Part shown: piece by piece, positions 18,501 through 27,247 of the stretch
Layout: every line of letters begins with the position of its first letter
Position numbering within the stretch: the stretch's first letter is position 1
Assembly (NCBI GenBank): GCA_937879965.1
Contig: CALFMP010000022.1
Span: forward strand, 62,001 to 126,000
DNA from: QKMZ01 sp012965515
GTDB taxonomy: Bacteria; Cyanobacteriota; Vampirovibrionia; Obscuribacterales; Obscuribacteraceae
DNA length: 64,000 nucleotides
Reading direction: 5' to 3'
Position numbers and translations under genes: made by a program
Notes under the pieces: model-generated
Database searches by the model: none
Seen by the model: only the letters and a program-made list of their open reading frames with translations
Told to the model about the DNA's origin: nothing

Positions 18501-19087
18501 CTCTCGACAGAGAGAAATGTTTCGCTGCAGGTATGGACGAGTTTCTCACCAAGCCGGTCTCACTGGATGACATACGCTCGTTGATCAAGCGCTGGATGAG
18601 CGAACAACCGGCGATGAAGCGAGAATCCGTATCGATCAGCAATGAAGAAGTTGCTTTCTCCGACCTGATTCACAGTGCTCGATTTCAAGTCAGCGAAATG
18701 GATCGCTTGACTGCAGTTCCCAGAGAAGTCACTCGGGAAGACTTGCAGGATGACTTTGCACCTATACCCGTGGACATGCAGTGGCTGTACGAGCAGTACG
18801 GACCCGAAGCGATTAGTGAGATTTTTCAGACATTTAAGGATGAAGCCGAGTCGTTGATGAATTTGCTGAAGCGAGCGGCACTGGCACATGACTTTGTCGA
18901 GAGCGCCAGAGTGGCGCATCAACTGGCTGGCATCGCATCAGTCATTGGCGCCAAGCAAATGCATGCGCAAAGTTTGAATTTGGAACATGCGTCCAAGGAA
19001 AAGGATACGTATAGAGCCAACGTGTCTCTGGATGAGCTTCAAAGAGCGTACGAAGACGTCATGCAGTGGATTAAGACAAAGACCTAA
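15530..19087 (+). CDS. Hybrid sensor histidine kinase with two receiver-like domains and Hpt
   Basis: 1185 residues. Residues 48-320 hold about eight membrane spans forming an integral membrane sensor. Then a PAS domain (about 345-455; AIDKNGRILDWNPQAEKTFG), a coiled coil, HisKA with H517 in SLSHEIRTPLSSVIGMAEL, a HATPase domain (VNLCGNALKFTE; DTGCGL; GTGLGLAI), a degenerate receiver (about 757-872; keeps D811 and KPF), a canonical receiver (905-1022; D954 in LILMDCQMPVMDG) and a C-terminal Hpt domain with H1130 in ARVAHQLAG. This is an ArcB/BarA-like internal phosphorelay; the final receiver partner is not in the window. An ATG at 15563, with AGGAG 9 bases upstream, is an alternative start. 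Its stop overlaps the convergent glycosyltransferase by 4 bases. Confidence 0.93.
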   Translation: MMPVPFQEHSRMITPSRPFDTLTELVPVPWTEPPCLNPVTDDGTAKVSQVFIILAYWCSFLTMGIGILALTGWFLNQPYLQNPISGDYPVSNTGSLALLFLGASLLYSIRGISDKKSATASQITSLVPILIGLFALGSYSGFFTVDLDQVLFHSQIDPSSGTNSVLLAPNNAICILAAGLSILFMNAPAIGRICIFQHLAFIPLLFSISALIGYTYKLQYFSQPDSFNHMILPTAIAFLVLSLGILSSRPREGLMVVISNGDAGGMMARTLLPTAIGLPILFGWLRVVGESSGLVNAEAASILLVISMITVFFWVVWRTCRQLGRLDMARRLAGAALHESADRTRSILDKAYDAFVAIDKNGRILDWNPQAEKTFGWSRAEVVGKTLEETIIPAQHANAHKEGLARLSSTGQSAFFNKRVEMIALHKEGHEFPLELAIFPVGSAETGTVCAFMHDISDRKAHEEEVNCLNKALLEQITEAGSKNDSLKLLTDELRTACERAIESSKTKSDFIASLSHEIRTPLSSVIGMAELILDGHLEEDQRKLANTLHSSAYNLLGIVNDILDLSKIEAKKLELTSESFDMRTLVEDVAEMLGTTARSKGLSLSTFVDPSLPLILKGDPKRLRQILVNLCGNALKFTESGGVHIRVEKLSLADHCVTFSASVIDTGCGLPNDTKRGLFLPFSQVRSSKSLQTAGTGLGLAISKSLVELMGGEIGVDSREGEGSTFWFKATLRTDGIDYLGAQHGAPQHAEPEQTRLIIVSNDRFTSEALTMYSYARGIENKAASSIEETESIINQMAKQSHRPIRLFVDMSNREIDPCSKIEEISASEFADRVRWVALTHIDSKEYHRKLKEAGFAKVLVKPFRFADFLHSVSNDFDQQVETREDLPALDEANATIMRLSAKTVLLVEDNPALRELATRQLKRLGVEVATASDGMEAVSSAAGCNFDLILMDCQMPVMDGFEATRQIRRIEEKGHRHTPIVALTASVLPLDREKCFAAGMDEFLTKPVSLDDIRSLIKRWMSEQPAMKRESVSISNEEVAFSDLIHSARFQVSEMDRLTAVPREVTREDLQDDFAPIPVDMQWLYEQYGPEAISEIFQTFKDEAESLMNLLKRAALAHDFVESARVAHQLAGIASVIGAKQMHAQSLNLEHASKEKDTYRANVSLDELQRAYEDVMQWIKTKT

Positions 19088-20355
19088 AGAGATTTTTGCT
19101 TTAGTCCCACAACAGCATCTGCAAATCTATTGCACAAAACTTCTTCGCTGAATTTGCTGTTGACGCTGTCACGAATTTCTTTCAGCCGCTCTTTTGTCGG
19201 TGGATCGACTCTGATTTGAGTGAGCCGTGCCGCCAATTCTCCATCCTTGGTCAAATCGGAATTTCCGACAAAATCTCCAAGTATGTAGTTGGTGCCTGCG
19301 TTCGGGTGACAGGCAATCGGTTTTTCTGCCAATGCAGCTTCAATAGTGGCGGCACCAAAAACCTCATCGATACTGGCGATAACGTAAGCATCAGAAGCGT
19401 AAAGTGCACGGTGCACACCTTCGGCTGGCAAGGTCAACCACTGGATTCTATCTCCCAGCACTCGCTTCCCAAGTTCCTTTAAATAGGCTGTGTCCGGCTC
19501 CGGATGACCGCACATAATCAGTTTTACACGCGGGTCGTCAATTCGAGCGACTTCGTTGATGATGTAGTCGATTCTCTTGTGATGGCAATTCCAAGCAGAA
19601 ACGGCAATTACAGCAAAATCATCAGGTTCAATACCAAACTCTTTGCGCACTTCATCTCTCGGCTTATCAGGCTGAACGTAGCGGGCAAAGTGGGGAAGTA
19701 CTTGCATCTTGTCCTTAGGAATTCCAAAGGACAGAGCTGCTTCATAAGAAGATGGCTGAAGGTGTTGAACGTAATCGAACAGCTTCACAGTATTGGGCTT
19801 AAAGCCACCACCATTTGCTATCACTACTTTGAATTTCAGTCTGAGGAGATCTCTAAAAAAGATGAGCACATATCCAAATGGTGCTTCTTTTGTCCATACC
19901 ACATCGGGCTGGTAAGTGAAGATATGAGGCAGCAACCCGATTGCGAAGGTAACCATTTCGGAACCGTAAGCGAATTCCCATACTCGGCGTTTATTGAATA
20001 AGGAGGCGATAAACAGGGGCCAGCGCAGCAAAAAATCGCGAGGCAGGTTCGCAACCCAGGTGCTGTCTGGGAAATTTCCACCGGCGAAAAGACGAACGTC
20101 TAGTCTGGGGTCGTTCTTCAGCGCCGAGTACCACCGCGCTGTGGATACTTCAAAGCCTCTGTTGACATTCCCGAGTCCACAGCTGACCATAGCCAATTTG
20201 ACCGGTGCCATTGAACCAGCATGCGCACAAGCCTGATTGGCGGGCGCCGTCTTGAATCTTTCGGAAAATGTATTTGAAGAATCCATTACTACAGGGACAG
20301 TTCGTAGTGAACCATGGCTGTTGTGTGCGGAGGAGAACCCAGAATCACTTTGCAA
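19084..20355 (-). CDS. Family GT4-like glycosyltransferase
   Basis: 423 residues. A two-Rossmann (GT-B) layout: KLAMVSCGLGNVNRGFEVST at the start of the first domain, with the GxGxxxRG phosphate-loop type turn, and a nucleotide-sugar binding half containing VKLIMCGHPEPDTAYLK and the EX7E motif in EVFGAATIEAALAEKPI. Likely transfers a sugar to an envelope polysaccharide or lipid; donor and acceptor unknown. A TTG at 20355 preceded by GGGAG at 7 bases is the best start, although homology to the fold begins only near residue 50, so a later start is possible. No other sugar genes adjoin it. Confidence 0.85.
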   Translation of the reverse strand: MQSDSGFSSAHNSHGSLRTVPVVMDSSNTFSERFKTAPANQACAHAGSMAPVKLAMVSCGLGNVNRGFEVSTARWYSALKNDPRLDVRLFAGGNFPDSTWVANLPRDFLLRWPLFIASLFNKRRVWEFAYGSEMVTFAIGLLPHIFTYQPDVVWTKEAPFGYVLIFFRDLLRLKFKVVIANGGGFKPNTVKLFDYVQHLQPSSYEAALSFGIPKDKMQVLPHFARYVQPDKPRDEVRKEFGIEPDDFAVIAVSAWNCHHKRIDYIINEVARIDDPRVKLIMCGHPEPDTAYLKELGKRVLGDRIQWLTLPAEGVHRALYASDAYVIASIDEVFGAATIEAALAEKPIACHPNAGTNYILGDFVGNSDLTKDGELAARLTQIRVDPPTKERLKEIRDSVNSKFSEEVLCNRFADAVVGLKQKSL

Positions 20356-20470
20356 CTTTGAACTCCCTCATGCAAATCTTATCAGCTTCTGAAACCCTAA
20401 AAGGGCGACAGATATTGAATTTCGAAGAAATCTAGCGAACAGTTAAATGAGACAGCCACGGTGCTGGGAA

Positions 20471-20506
20471 GTTCCACCCGGCCGGAACTATATAGGATTT
20501 CCTATA
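20471..20506. promoter_or_regulatory. Two adjacent inverted repeats, operator-like
   Basis: GTTCC...GGAAC (20471-20475 with 20484-20488) is directly followed by the palindrome TATAGGA-TT-TCCTATA (20491-20506), 7-bp arms and 2-base spacer. They lie in the 322-base gap between two divergently transcribed genes, about 170 bases before the ATG at 20679. The rest of that gap (20356-20678) shows nothing coding. Regulator binding is inferred from symmetry alone. Confidence 0.35.
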
Positions 20507-20678
20507 CTTAAAATCGCTAAAGACATTTAGAGAATTCACAAGCCTGACCCTGCGGCGTAAGATGCAAGTATAGAGCGCAATGCGCACCGGCAAAACGAAG
20601 GTCTCAGAAGGCTTTCACCGAGTGCTGGCTCTGCTGCGTGCCGCGTTTAATTCAATATTCTCTTGAAGGGGTCTAACC

Positions 20679-21917
20679 ATGTCCACTAACCCTTACTACA
20701 CCTACATGCTTAATGTCGCCGGCATCCGCGAAAAAGAACCCTTCTTTCAAAGAGCCTGGGGCAAAGTGAATATCCTGAGCCGCCAAAGAGACAGGCAGAT
20801 TCACAAAGATTTGCGCGGTTCCAATATTGAGCTACAAAATTCGCACAGCAAGAGCGTTCTCAACTCTTTCAACAGCATGACCATCGAGCACGATCATGCC
20901 GCGCTACTTGAAGATCTTGCTAATGAAGCACTTCAATTCATTGAAGAAGAGCAGAAACATGCGAAGCAAAAGGAAAAGGAAGACCTGCTCAAGAGCAATG
21001 CTATTCACGCCTATATCGGCAAAATTGTCGGAATGCTGTGTCCCTATGCCGGTCTTGTCAATACCGCTGTCGGTCATACCGAACTATATACGGTGCTGAC
21101 CGGTCCGGAAATCATCGTCGAACAAATCAAACTTCCCGGCGCTCACGATTCATTCGAAATCAAGAAAGACTATCGTGCCCGCTTCTCGACTCGCACTTGG
21201 AGCCTGCTTTTTCGCGGCACAGAAGGACGCATCGACATATTCCTTCTGCCTGTAGACAAGGTCATGAGACTGACTAAAGTCGAGTCATTCTATAAGCCAG
21301 TTGCCAGAATTTTCGCGGAAGTTCAAGGGTCCAAAGTCCTTTGGATTATGGACGGAGAAGAGAAATCCGCCGAGGAAAGAATGTCCTTTATCCTCAATCA
21401 GTTTCATCAGTTACTGGAGCGTACGAAAGCTCAAATGTTCAGAGACCGGGGTCGTGCCAATATGCTGAGCAGCGCGCTAATCGATTTGGCAATCTCAAAG
21501 GCTGTCTTCAGCGAAGAAGATGATTCGATGAATTTCGACTACAGAGAAGGACAGCCAGCACTCTTCGGACCCAACGAAACAGCCAATTCTTCCAGCGCTG
21601 TTGAGCCACAATTTGTCGAGGAGGAAATCCCCGAACAGCAAGTTATCGATCTCACCGACTTCAATCAAGCTACTCCCAATGTCGCTCAATATCTATTGTC
21701 CGAAAAGGACTTTGCGACAAGAACCCAGGACTGCATAGACAAATTCTGCGATTCGACTTACAAGGCTGAAAAGAAGGAACCAGTGGAGCGGAGTGCGAAA
21801 GTTGCAACGAAGTCTGTTGTGGCAGCAAAAGCCGACGGCGCTGTTTCGACAAAACCCCTAAAAGCCGCCAAGAAGTCAAGATCAAAGAGCAAATCAAAGT
21901 CCAAGCGCAGGAAATAG
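20679..21917 (+). CDS. Unknown protein with basic C-terminal tail
   Basis: 412 residues, family not recognised. Residues 60-120 are strongly charged and helical (coiled-coil-like EEEQKHAKQKEKEDLLKS). The centre, about 130-250, looks like a compact mixed alpha/beta domain with several aromatic residues (YRARFSTRTWSLLFRGTEGR, then IDIFLLPVDKVMRLTKVE). The part after 290 is acidic and low in complexity, and the chain ends in a Ser/Lys/Arg-rich tail (KKSRSKSKSKSKRRK), suggestive of nucleic-acid or membrane-surface binding. No signal peptide or membrane span. AAGGGG lies 7 bases before the ATG. A terminator follows at 22007. Confidence 0.7.
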   Translation: MSTNPYYTYMLNVAGIREKEPFFQRAWGKVNILSRQRDRQIHKDLRGSNIELQNSHSKSVLNSFNSMTIEHDHAALLEDLANEALQFIEEEQKHAKQKEKEDLLKSNAIHAYIGKIVGMLCPYAGLVNTAVGHTELYTVLTGPEIIVEQIKLPGAHDSFEIKKDYRARFSTRTWSLLFRGTEGRIDIFLLPVDKVMRLTKVESFYKPVARIFAEVQGSKVLWIMDGEEKSAEERMSFILNQFHQLLERTKAQMFRDRGRANMLSSALIDLAISKAVFSEEDDSMNFDYREGQPALFGPNETANSSSAVEPQFVEEEIPEQQVIDLTDFNQATPNVAQYLLSEKDFATRTQDCIDKFCDSTYKAEKKEPVERSAKVATKSVVAAKADGAVSTKPLKAAKKSRSKSKSKSKRRK

Positions 21918-22006
21918 GACTTTTTTGAAATTGGTTCCCTTCTCTAACTGAGAAGAAAAACTGAATATTCACCGTAAAAGTTTCCTTACACAGCACTGAC
22001 AAGCGA

Positions 22007-22033
22007 ACAGCCGGCGTAATTGCCGGCTGTTTT
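22007..22033 (+). terminator. Rho-independent terminator
   Basis: ACAGCCGGC (22007-22015) pairs perfectly with GCCGGCTGT (22022-22030) around a 6-base loop and is followed by TTT, about 90 bases after the stop of the basic-tailed protein gene. A second small CCCC-TTTT-GGGG stem lies just downstream. Confidence 0.7.
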
Positions 22034-22117
22034 GCGTTGCTGCGCGCCCCTTTTGGGGTGGGAACCAGTAACAACGCCCCGGCGTCAACAGAAGCGGCCC
22101 ACCTCGATTGAAGCTAT

Positions 22118-24211
22118 ATGCAAACCCGAATACCATCAGAAAAAGTACAGGCAAGATTTCGCGCTATTTTAGAGAAAGTGCGCAATCGCAGCCGCAAACT
22201 CAGTATTTTGAATCTGCGAGACAAGAAAACTAGGACCTTCGTTGGTTGTCTGTCGCTCACTGTTGCTGCGGCTTTTGCAGTCAAATCTATCGTCAGCTAT
22301 CCCTTCATCTCATTGCCGTCACTGAACGCACAGAAGGGAAACGTGCAGATCTTTGACCGCTACGATCACCTGGTCTGCACGGTACACGAAGAAAAAAACG
22401 TAGAGCCGGTGCCCCTTGATCGTATTTCGGTCAATATGCGCGAAGCTGTTATAGCGGCTGAGGATAAGAGCTTTTACCAACACTTTGGCATTGACCCGGC
22501 GGGCATCGGTCGGGCTATGGTGAAGAACTTCGAGGCTGGGCGCGTTGTTGAGGGTGGTTCGACAATCACACAACAATTGGTGAAAACGCTCTATTTAGAT
22601 CCCGAAGATCGTACTCTCTGGCGTAAAGCTGAAGAAGCGTGCATGTCGCTTTTGATCAATGCCAGCCACTCGAAGAATAAGGTGTTGGAGACTTATCTAA
22701 ACCAAATCTATTTTGGAAAAGGTGCATATGGTATTGAACGGGCGTCGCTTGCATACTTCAACAAACACGCTTCGCAGCTGACTCTGGGAGAGTCTGCCTA
22801 CCTTGCAGGTTTGATTAAAGCACCCTCTGAGTTGAGCCAAAAAGCGAATCGAAAAGAAGCAATTGTTCGCCAACACCAAGTGCTTGATGCGATGGTCGAG
22901 TGCAAGCTGGTTTCCAAACAGAGCGCCTCGAAAGCGGAGGCCCAGGCGCTGCGCTTTGCCGATGGCGACTACCCTCTCAAATATCCGTTTTATGTAAATC
23001 ATGTGCTTTCACTTGCCAAAGAGCAAATCGGCGACAAGTTATGGTCTAAGCCTCTTTCCATTTATACGAACCTTGATCCTGCCGCTCAACAGGCAGCTGA
23101 AAGGACTCTTCAACGTGGTGTCATGCACGCACCGAGAGGAATTAATCAGGGTGCGCTTGTTTCAATCTCAGTCGATGACGGTGGAGTGCTGGCGATGGTC
23201 GGCGGAGTTGGAGGTTATGGGAAAGTCTCCTGGAATCGTGCATTGAACCCCCACACAGCTGGTTCAGCGTTCAAACCCTTTGTTTATCTCTCCGCGTTGA
23301 TCAACGGAGCAATTCAACCAGAAAGCATGGTCGATGATAGTCCGCTATCTTTGCAAATGCCGGACGGTTCGATTTACTCGCCGCGAAATTTTGATGACGG
23401 ATACATGGGCACGATAACGGTGCGCGATGCTTTGGCAAAATCGCGAAACGTCTGTGCTGTTGCTGTCGGCCAGCGAGCAGGAATGAACAATGTTGTTCTA
23501 ACGGCACAAGCAGCGGGCATCACCACGAAGATGGACCCATATCCATCCTTGGCTTTAGGTACTTGTGCAGTCAGTCCGCTGGAAATGGCTAATGCCTATG
23601 CGACAATCGCACGTTCCGGTGTATACGTACAACCATCATTTATTCGTCGAATTACAACTAAAGACAGTTCAATAAATAAAGTCTTCGAACAGCCCCGCCA
23701 ACAAAAGCTGCCGGTCGAAAATTGCCGTCAAATGGTCGATGCCTTGATGGACGTCGTTAGTCGAGGAACAGGTACCAGAGCCTACCTTCCTGGAGTGCCA
23801 GTAGCAGGGAAAACCGGAACCGCCGATAAAGCTAAGGACATCTGGTTTGTCGGATTCACACCAGATATGGTGACTGCAACCTGGGCTGGAAACGATGACA
23901 ATCGTCCTGTGGCGGGCAATCATGTCACTGGCGGCGGTGTCATGGCGGGAATCTGGCATGACTACATGCAAGGTTATCTAGCAAAGCATCCCGCAGAAAC
24001 CCTTGCTTTTGCAGGTCCTGAACATCCATTGACACGACTAGCACCGTTTTCGATCGCTAATTTCGTTGAAGATGGAATTGAAGAGATTGGCGACGGTATT
24101 GAAAAGGTTGGAGACAATATCGAAGAAACGTTCAGTGAGCATCACAACCGTCAGCGCGGTGTAAAGACATTCTTCGGAAAAATCGTAAGCAAGATCGGGC
24201 GGATTTTTTAG
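22118..24211 (+). CDS. Class A penicillin-binding protein (transglycosylase/transpeptidase)
   Basis: 697 residues. A short basic cytoplasmic tail, one span at about 45-66, then the GT51 glycosyltransferase domain (catalytic E115 in AAEDKSFYQHFGID; GGSTITQQLVK; later NQIYFGKGAYGIE) and the transpeptidase domain with S383 in the SxxK motif (GSAFKPF), SRN as SxN, and K565-T-G in AGKTGTADKAK. It polymerises and cross-links peptidoglycan in the periplasm. Size is typical of PBP1a/PBP2-like proteins. The C-terminus carries three heptads (DGIEEIG, DGIEKVG, DNIEETF), an amphipathic helix after the catalytic domains that I do not know from the family. Stand-alone gene. Confidence 0.93.
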   Translation: MQTRIPSEKVQARFRAILEKVRNRSRKLSILNLRDKKTRTFVGCLSLTVAAAFAVKSIVSYPFISLPSLNAQKGNVQIFDRYDHLVCTVHEEKNVEPVPLDRISVNMREAVIAAEDKSFYQHFGIDPAGIGRAMVKNFEAGRVVEGGSTITQQLVKTLYLDPEDRTLWRKAEEACMSLLINASHSKNKVLETYLNQIYFGKGAYGIERASLAYFNKHASQLTLGESAYLAGLIKAPSELSQKANRKEAIVRQHQVLDAMVECKLVSKQSASKAEAQALRFADGDYPLKYPFYVNHVLSLAKEQIGDKLWSKPLSIYTNLDPAAQQAAERTLQRGVMHAPRGINQGALVSISVDDGGVLAMVGGVGGYGKVSWNRALNPHTAGSAFKPFVYLSALINGAIQPESMVDDSPLSLQMPDGSIYSPRNFDDGYMGTITVRDALAKSRNVCAVAVGQRAGMNNVVLTAQAAGITTKMDPYPSLALGTCAVSPLEMANAYATIARSGVYVQPSFIRRITTKDSSINKVFEQPRQQKLPVENCRQMVDALMDVVSRGTGTRAYLPGVPVAGKTGTADKAKDIWFVGFTPDMVTATWAGNDDNRPVAGNHVTGGGVMAGIWHDYMQGYLAKHPAETLAFAGPEHPLTRLAPFSIANFVEDGIEEIGDGIEKVGDNIEETFSEHHNRQRGVKTFFGKIVSKIGRIF

Positions 24212-24232
24212 TTTGACGCCAAACAATGAAAT

Positions 24233-24263
24233 AAAAACCCCGCCGATTTCTCGACGGGGTTTA
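24233..24263. terminator. Bidirectional terminator
   Basis: AAAAACCCCG (24233-24242) pairs with CGGGGTTT (24255-24262), giving an A-run on one side and a T-run on the other. It ends both the penicillin-binding protein gene (plus) and the tRNA-Asn gene (minus). Confidence 0.8.
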
Positions 24264-24268
24264 TTAGA

Positions 24269-24343
<75 letters not shown>

Positions 24344-24689
24344 ATAGAGCACACAAAGAGGTACCGACTTGCGGTCAGTTTGAATATTTTATCATGCGTT
24401 TCGCGGTTCGGTCACCTGTGTAAACGGACCTTGTAACTGAGATGGCAAATGGCTGTATAGCCCGGCTGGTGGTCTTTTTCAGGAAAGAGCCCGGGATTCC
24501 CGATTGTAAGTGGCACCTGGGCGGTTCTTCCAGGCGTCCTGTCGCGGAAAGGATAAGCGGCTTTAAGCCTCCTAACTTCCGTCCAATGCGCGCTGTGGCG
24601 GGCGGCGGTATACTGTGTGGCATATCCCCGCCTTATATAAAGAATCCAGCGGAATTTCGCCTCGCTGAGGCAGTCGAGAGGACAAAGCC
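24344..24689. other. Gene-free stretch, 346 bases, between tRNA-Asn and the YbjN-like gene
   Basis: It must carry the tRNA promoter (minus; a GATAAAAT stretch about 45 bases upstream of the tRNA is a possible -10 region) and that of the following plus-strand gene (a TATACT at about 24609). It has several short GC-rich inverted repeats but none of the signature boxes of RNase P RNA, tmRNA or SRP RNA. Frames here on both strands lack ribosome sites. Confidence 0.45.
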
Positions 24690-25169
24690 ATGGGCCTTTT
24701 TGGAACGCAAAAAGTCAATAAGGGTCTTACTGAAGAGGCCGTCGGCATGGTCGACAACTATTTCAGCCGCCGTGGACTTGATTTAGGAAAGCATCAATTG
24801 AATGGCTCGGAAGGCTACGGTTGGTGGCTGACTGAAGGATCCGCGAAAATCTATGTTTTCATCCAAGACAGCCCCAACGGAGCAGTCTTGCGCATAACCA
24901 GCCCGCTCGTTCACTTGCCAGAGCAGAATCGCGAGCAAATGTATAAGAAGATGCTGGATTTGAATGCCAATCTGAGTAGTTGCGCTCTGGCGACCCACGA
25001 CAATATTGTCCTGGTGGTCGCTCAAAGACCAACTCTCGGGCTGGTGCAAGAAGAATTGGATGAATTGGTTTGGAACGTCGCTTACGTTGCTGATTTGCTC
25101 GACAACAAGTTGGCCGACGAATTCAAGTGCCGCATGTATTCAGAAGAGCCGTCGCCCTCTAAATCGTAG
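24690..25169 (+). CDS. YbjN-like domain protein
   Basis: 159 residues. The stretch VLRITSPLVHLPEQNREQMY with the following KMLDLNANLSSCALATHDN, then VLVVAQRPTLGLVQEELDEL and VAYVADLLDNKL, has the layout of YbjN/type III secretion chaperone-like folds (alpha/beta sandwich, one helix pair at the end). These proteins often bind partner proteins; the precise role is unknown. Cytoplasmic. AGGACAAAGCC precedes the ATG. The inositol-phosphatase-like gene follows 29 bases later and is probably co-transcribed. Confidence 0.75.
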   Translation: MGLFGTQKVNKGLTEEAVGMVDNYFSRRGLDLGKHQLNGSEGYGWWLTEGSAKIYVFIQDSPNGAVLRITSPLVHLPEQNREQMYKKMLDLNANLSSCALATHDNIVLVVAQRPTLGLVQEELDELVWNVAYVADLLDNKLADEFKCRMYSEEPSPSKS

Positions 25170-25198
25170 GCGTACTCAGTTTTAAGGACTCCCATAAG

Positions 25199-26047
25199 TT
25201 GGCAACAATAAGCGGTAAACCCGTGACCGGACAATCATCAGTCAGCTCAGAAGACATTGAATATGTCAAAAAAATTGTGCGAGAAGCAGGCGCCACGGCA
25301 ATCGCCATGCGCGAAGGCGTGGACATCAGAGAAAAATCGGGACCGAGCGATAAGGTGACGGCTGCCGATTGCGCCATCTCCAAAGAGTTGGTTAAGCAGT
25401 TGAGCGCGCGTTTTCCCAATGACGAAATCGTTTCCGAAGAAGATGAGCATCATAGCCCGGAAGGAACGAAGCAAAGAGTTTGGCTGGTTGATCCTATAGA
25501 TGGAACAGACAACTACATCTGCAATGACGGGCAGTACTCGGTAATGATTGGACTTCTTGTCGATGGAGAGCCGACCTTCGGCTGGGTATACGCACCTGCG
25601 TGGCAGACACTATATTTTGGCGGTCCGGGATACGGTGCACACTTTGAAAAGGACGACGCGCAAAGCGAACGATTTTCAGAGCTGGAGAATCTGCACATCG
25701 AATCAAAGGCGCGTGTAATCATGGGCGGTCGCGATCGCAAAAGCCACCCATGGGTAAGCGAATTGCCGCAAGTTCAAGTAGTAAAAATGGGCAGCATTGG
25801 TCTTAAAGTGGCCAAAGTGCTCGAAGGACATGCAGATCTTTATGTTCACCTGGCGGGCAGGTTAAAGACCTGGGATACGGCAGGGCCTATTGCAATTGCT
25901 CTGGGAGGGAAATTGGAAGTTGGTCCTATGCAAGGAGATGCGATCGTATTTCCTAAGGACAGTGTGCGCCTCGAGTCATCAGTGATCATTGGGCGCCCCG
26001 GCTGTTTGAGCTGGTCTCGCACATACATAGCTCAGCAGCCACAGTAG
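25199..26047 (+). CDS. Inositol monophosphatase family protein (IMPase/CysQ-like)
   Basis: 282 residues with the full set of Mg-phosphatase motifs: VSEEDE (first metal Glu), WLVDPIDGTDNY (metal Asp pair and Thr), and KTWDTAGPIAI (C-terminal Asp). Members hydrolyse inositol phosphates, 3'-phosphoadenosine 5'-phosphate, histidinol phosphate or fructose bisphosphate; the motifs alone do not decide which. Start is a TTG at 25199 with AAGGA about 10 bases upstream. Nine bases separate it from RNase D, so these two and the YbjN-like gene likely form one operon. Confidence 0.88.
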   Translation: MATISGKPVTGQSSVSSEDIEYVKKIVREAGATAIAMREGVDIREKSGPSDKVTAADCAISKELVKQLSARFPNDEIVSEEDEHHSPEGTKQRVWLVDPIDGTDNYICNDGQYSVMIGLLVDGEPTFGWVYAPAWQTLYFGGPGYGAHFEKDDAQSERFSELENLHIESKARVIMGGRDRKSHPWVSELPQVQVVKMGSIGLKVAKVLEGHADLYVHLAGRLKTWDTAGPIAIALGGKLEVGPMQGDAIVFPKDSVRLESSVIIGRPGCLSWSRTYIAQQPQ

Positions 26048-26056
26048 ACACTTTCA

Positions 26057-27247
26057 ATGACGCTCATCACTACCTCAGATGCTTTGGGAAAACTCTGTGA
26101 AGAGATAGACCAGTGCGGACGTTTTGCCATCGACTTGGAATTCATTCCGGAGCGCACCTATCGACCGGTGCTTTGCCTCGTGCAAGTCGCAACCGATCGC
26201 GGCGTTCATCTAATAGATCCTCTAGTGCAACAGGATCTGATGCCGCTTTGGCATCGCTTTCATGACGAAAGGATCAGAACTGTCATACATGCCGCCAGCC
26301 AAGATCTCGATCTTATATATGATCAGTTTCAGACTCTACCCGGAAACATTTTTGACACTCAGGTAGCATCTGGTTTCGCCGGGCTCGGTTATCAAATAGG
26401 TTATGGAAGACTGGTCGCTCAATTATTGAACGTATCGCTTTCGAAAACTGAGAGTTTCACCGATTGGCTGACCAGACCACTTACTGAGGCACAACTATCT
26501 TATGCTGCCGATGACGTAAGACATCTCTTGCCGCTTTACGATGCAATTTCAGCAAGATTGAATTCGATGGGGCGCTTCGAGTGGGCGGATGAAGAGTGCA
26601 AACGTTACTGCGCACCGGAACATTTCGAAGATGAAGACAAAGATGCGTATTTGAAAGTGAAAGGGGCAAGCGTTCTCGATCGACGCGGGCTGGCTGTACT
26701 CAAATATGTTTTCAACTGGCGAGATCAAACAGCTCAGCGATTGAATAAACCGCCGAGAACTATTCTGTCTGACAGTCTTCTTGTAGAAGTAAGCAGAAAA
26801 CCTCCAGCAAAGGTTGAAGACCTGAATCGCATTCGTGGCATGAGACCGGATCAGATCAAAGGTTTTGGTCAAGGTATCGTTCGAGCGGCACAGGAAGGAC
26901 GTTCTACACCTGATGGGGAATTGCCTTCTTGGCCGGCTTCACGCGGTCCGAGCAAACGTGATGTTCTGATCGGAGACATGCTCTTTGCTGTTCTCAAAGT
27001 AATCGCATACGAAGAAGATCTGGCGACGGAATTGCTTTCCACCCGCGATGATTTGCAGCAGCTCATCAAAATGCACAGAGAAAACAAACTTGGCGGTGAG
27101 AGATCCACGCCCCTTATAAAAGGATGGCGTTATGAACTGGCAGGCAAAAGATTGATCGGCTTGCTGGAAGGCAACGACCTGACTATTTCCGTGGGCAGCA
27201 TGGATAGCTCGCCTATCGAAATGAAGTTCAACGCAAAATCTAGGTAG
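26057..27247 (+). CDS. rnd: Ribonuclease D
   Basis: 3'-5' exoribonuclease trimming tRNA and other stable RNA ends. 396 residues. DEDDy exonuclease domain: D26 and E28 in FAIDLEFIPERTYRP, D83 in HAASQDLDLIYD, and Y149/D153 in LSYAADDVRHLLP. A HRDC domain follows at about 210-285 (LDRRGLAVLKYVFNWRDQTA, then LNRIRGMRPDQI). The last 110 residues fit the second helical domain plus an extra beta-rich tail. The 3' end overlaps the convergent DUF4139 gene by 8 bases. Confidence 0.92.
   Translation: MTLITTSDALGKLCEEIDQCGRFAIDLEFIPERTYRPVLCLVQVATDRGVHLIDPLVQQDLMPLWHRFHDERIRTVIHAASQDLDLIYDQFQTLPGNIFDTQVASGFAGLGYQIGYGRLVAQLLNVSLSKTESFTDWLTRPLTEAQLSYAADDVRHLLPLYDAISARLNSMGRFEWADEECKRYCAPEHFEDEDKDAYLKVKGASVLDRRGLAVLKYVFNWRDQTAQRLNKPPRTILSDSLLVEVSRKPPAKVEDLNRIRGMRPDQIKGFGQGIVRAAQEGRSTPDGELPSWPASRGPSKRDVLIGDMLFAVLKVIAYEEDLATELLSTRDDLQQLIKMHRENKLGGERSTPLIKGWRYELAGKRLIGLLEGNDLTISVGSMDSSPIEMKFNAKSR

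Noticed and set aside
24344..24689. Possible 6S, SRP or RNase P RNA beside tRNA-Asn
   Set aside because: GC-rich inverted repeats are present but the conserved boxes of those RNAs were not found.
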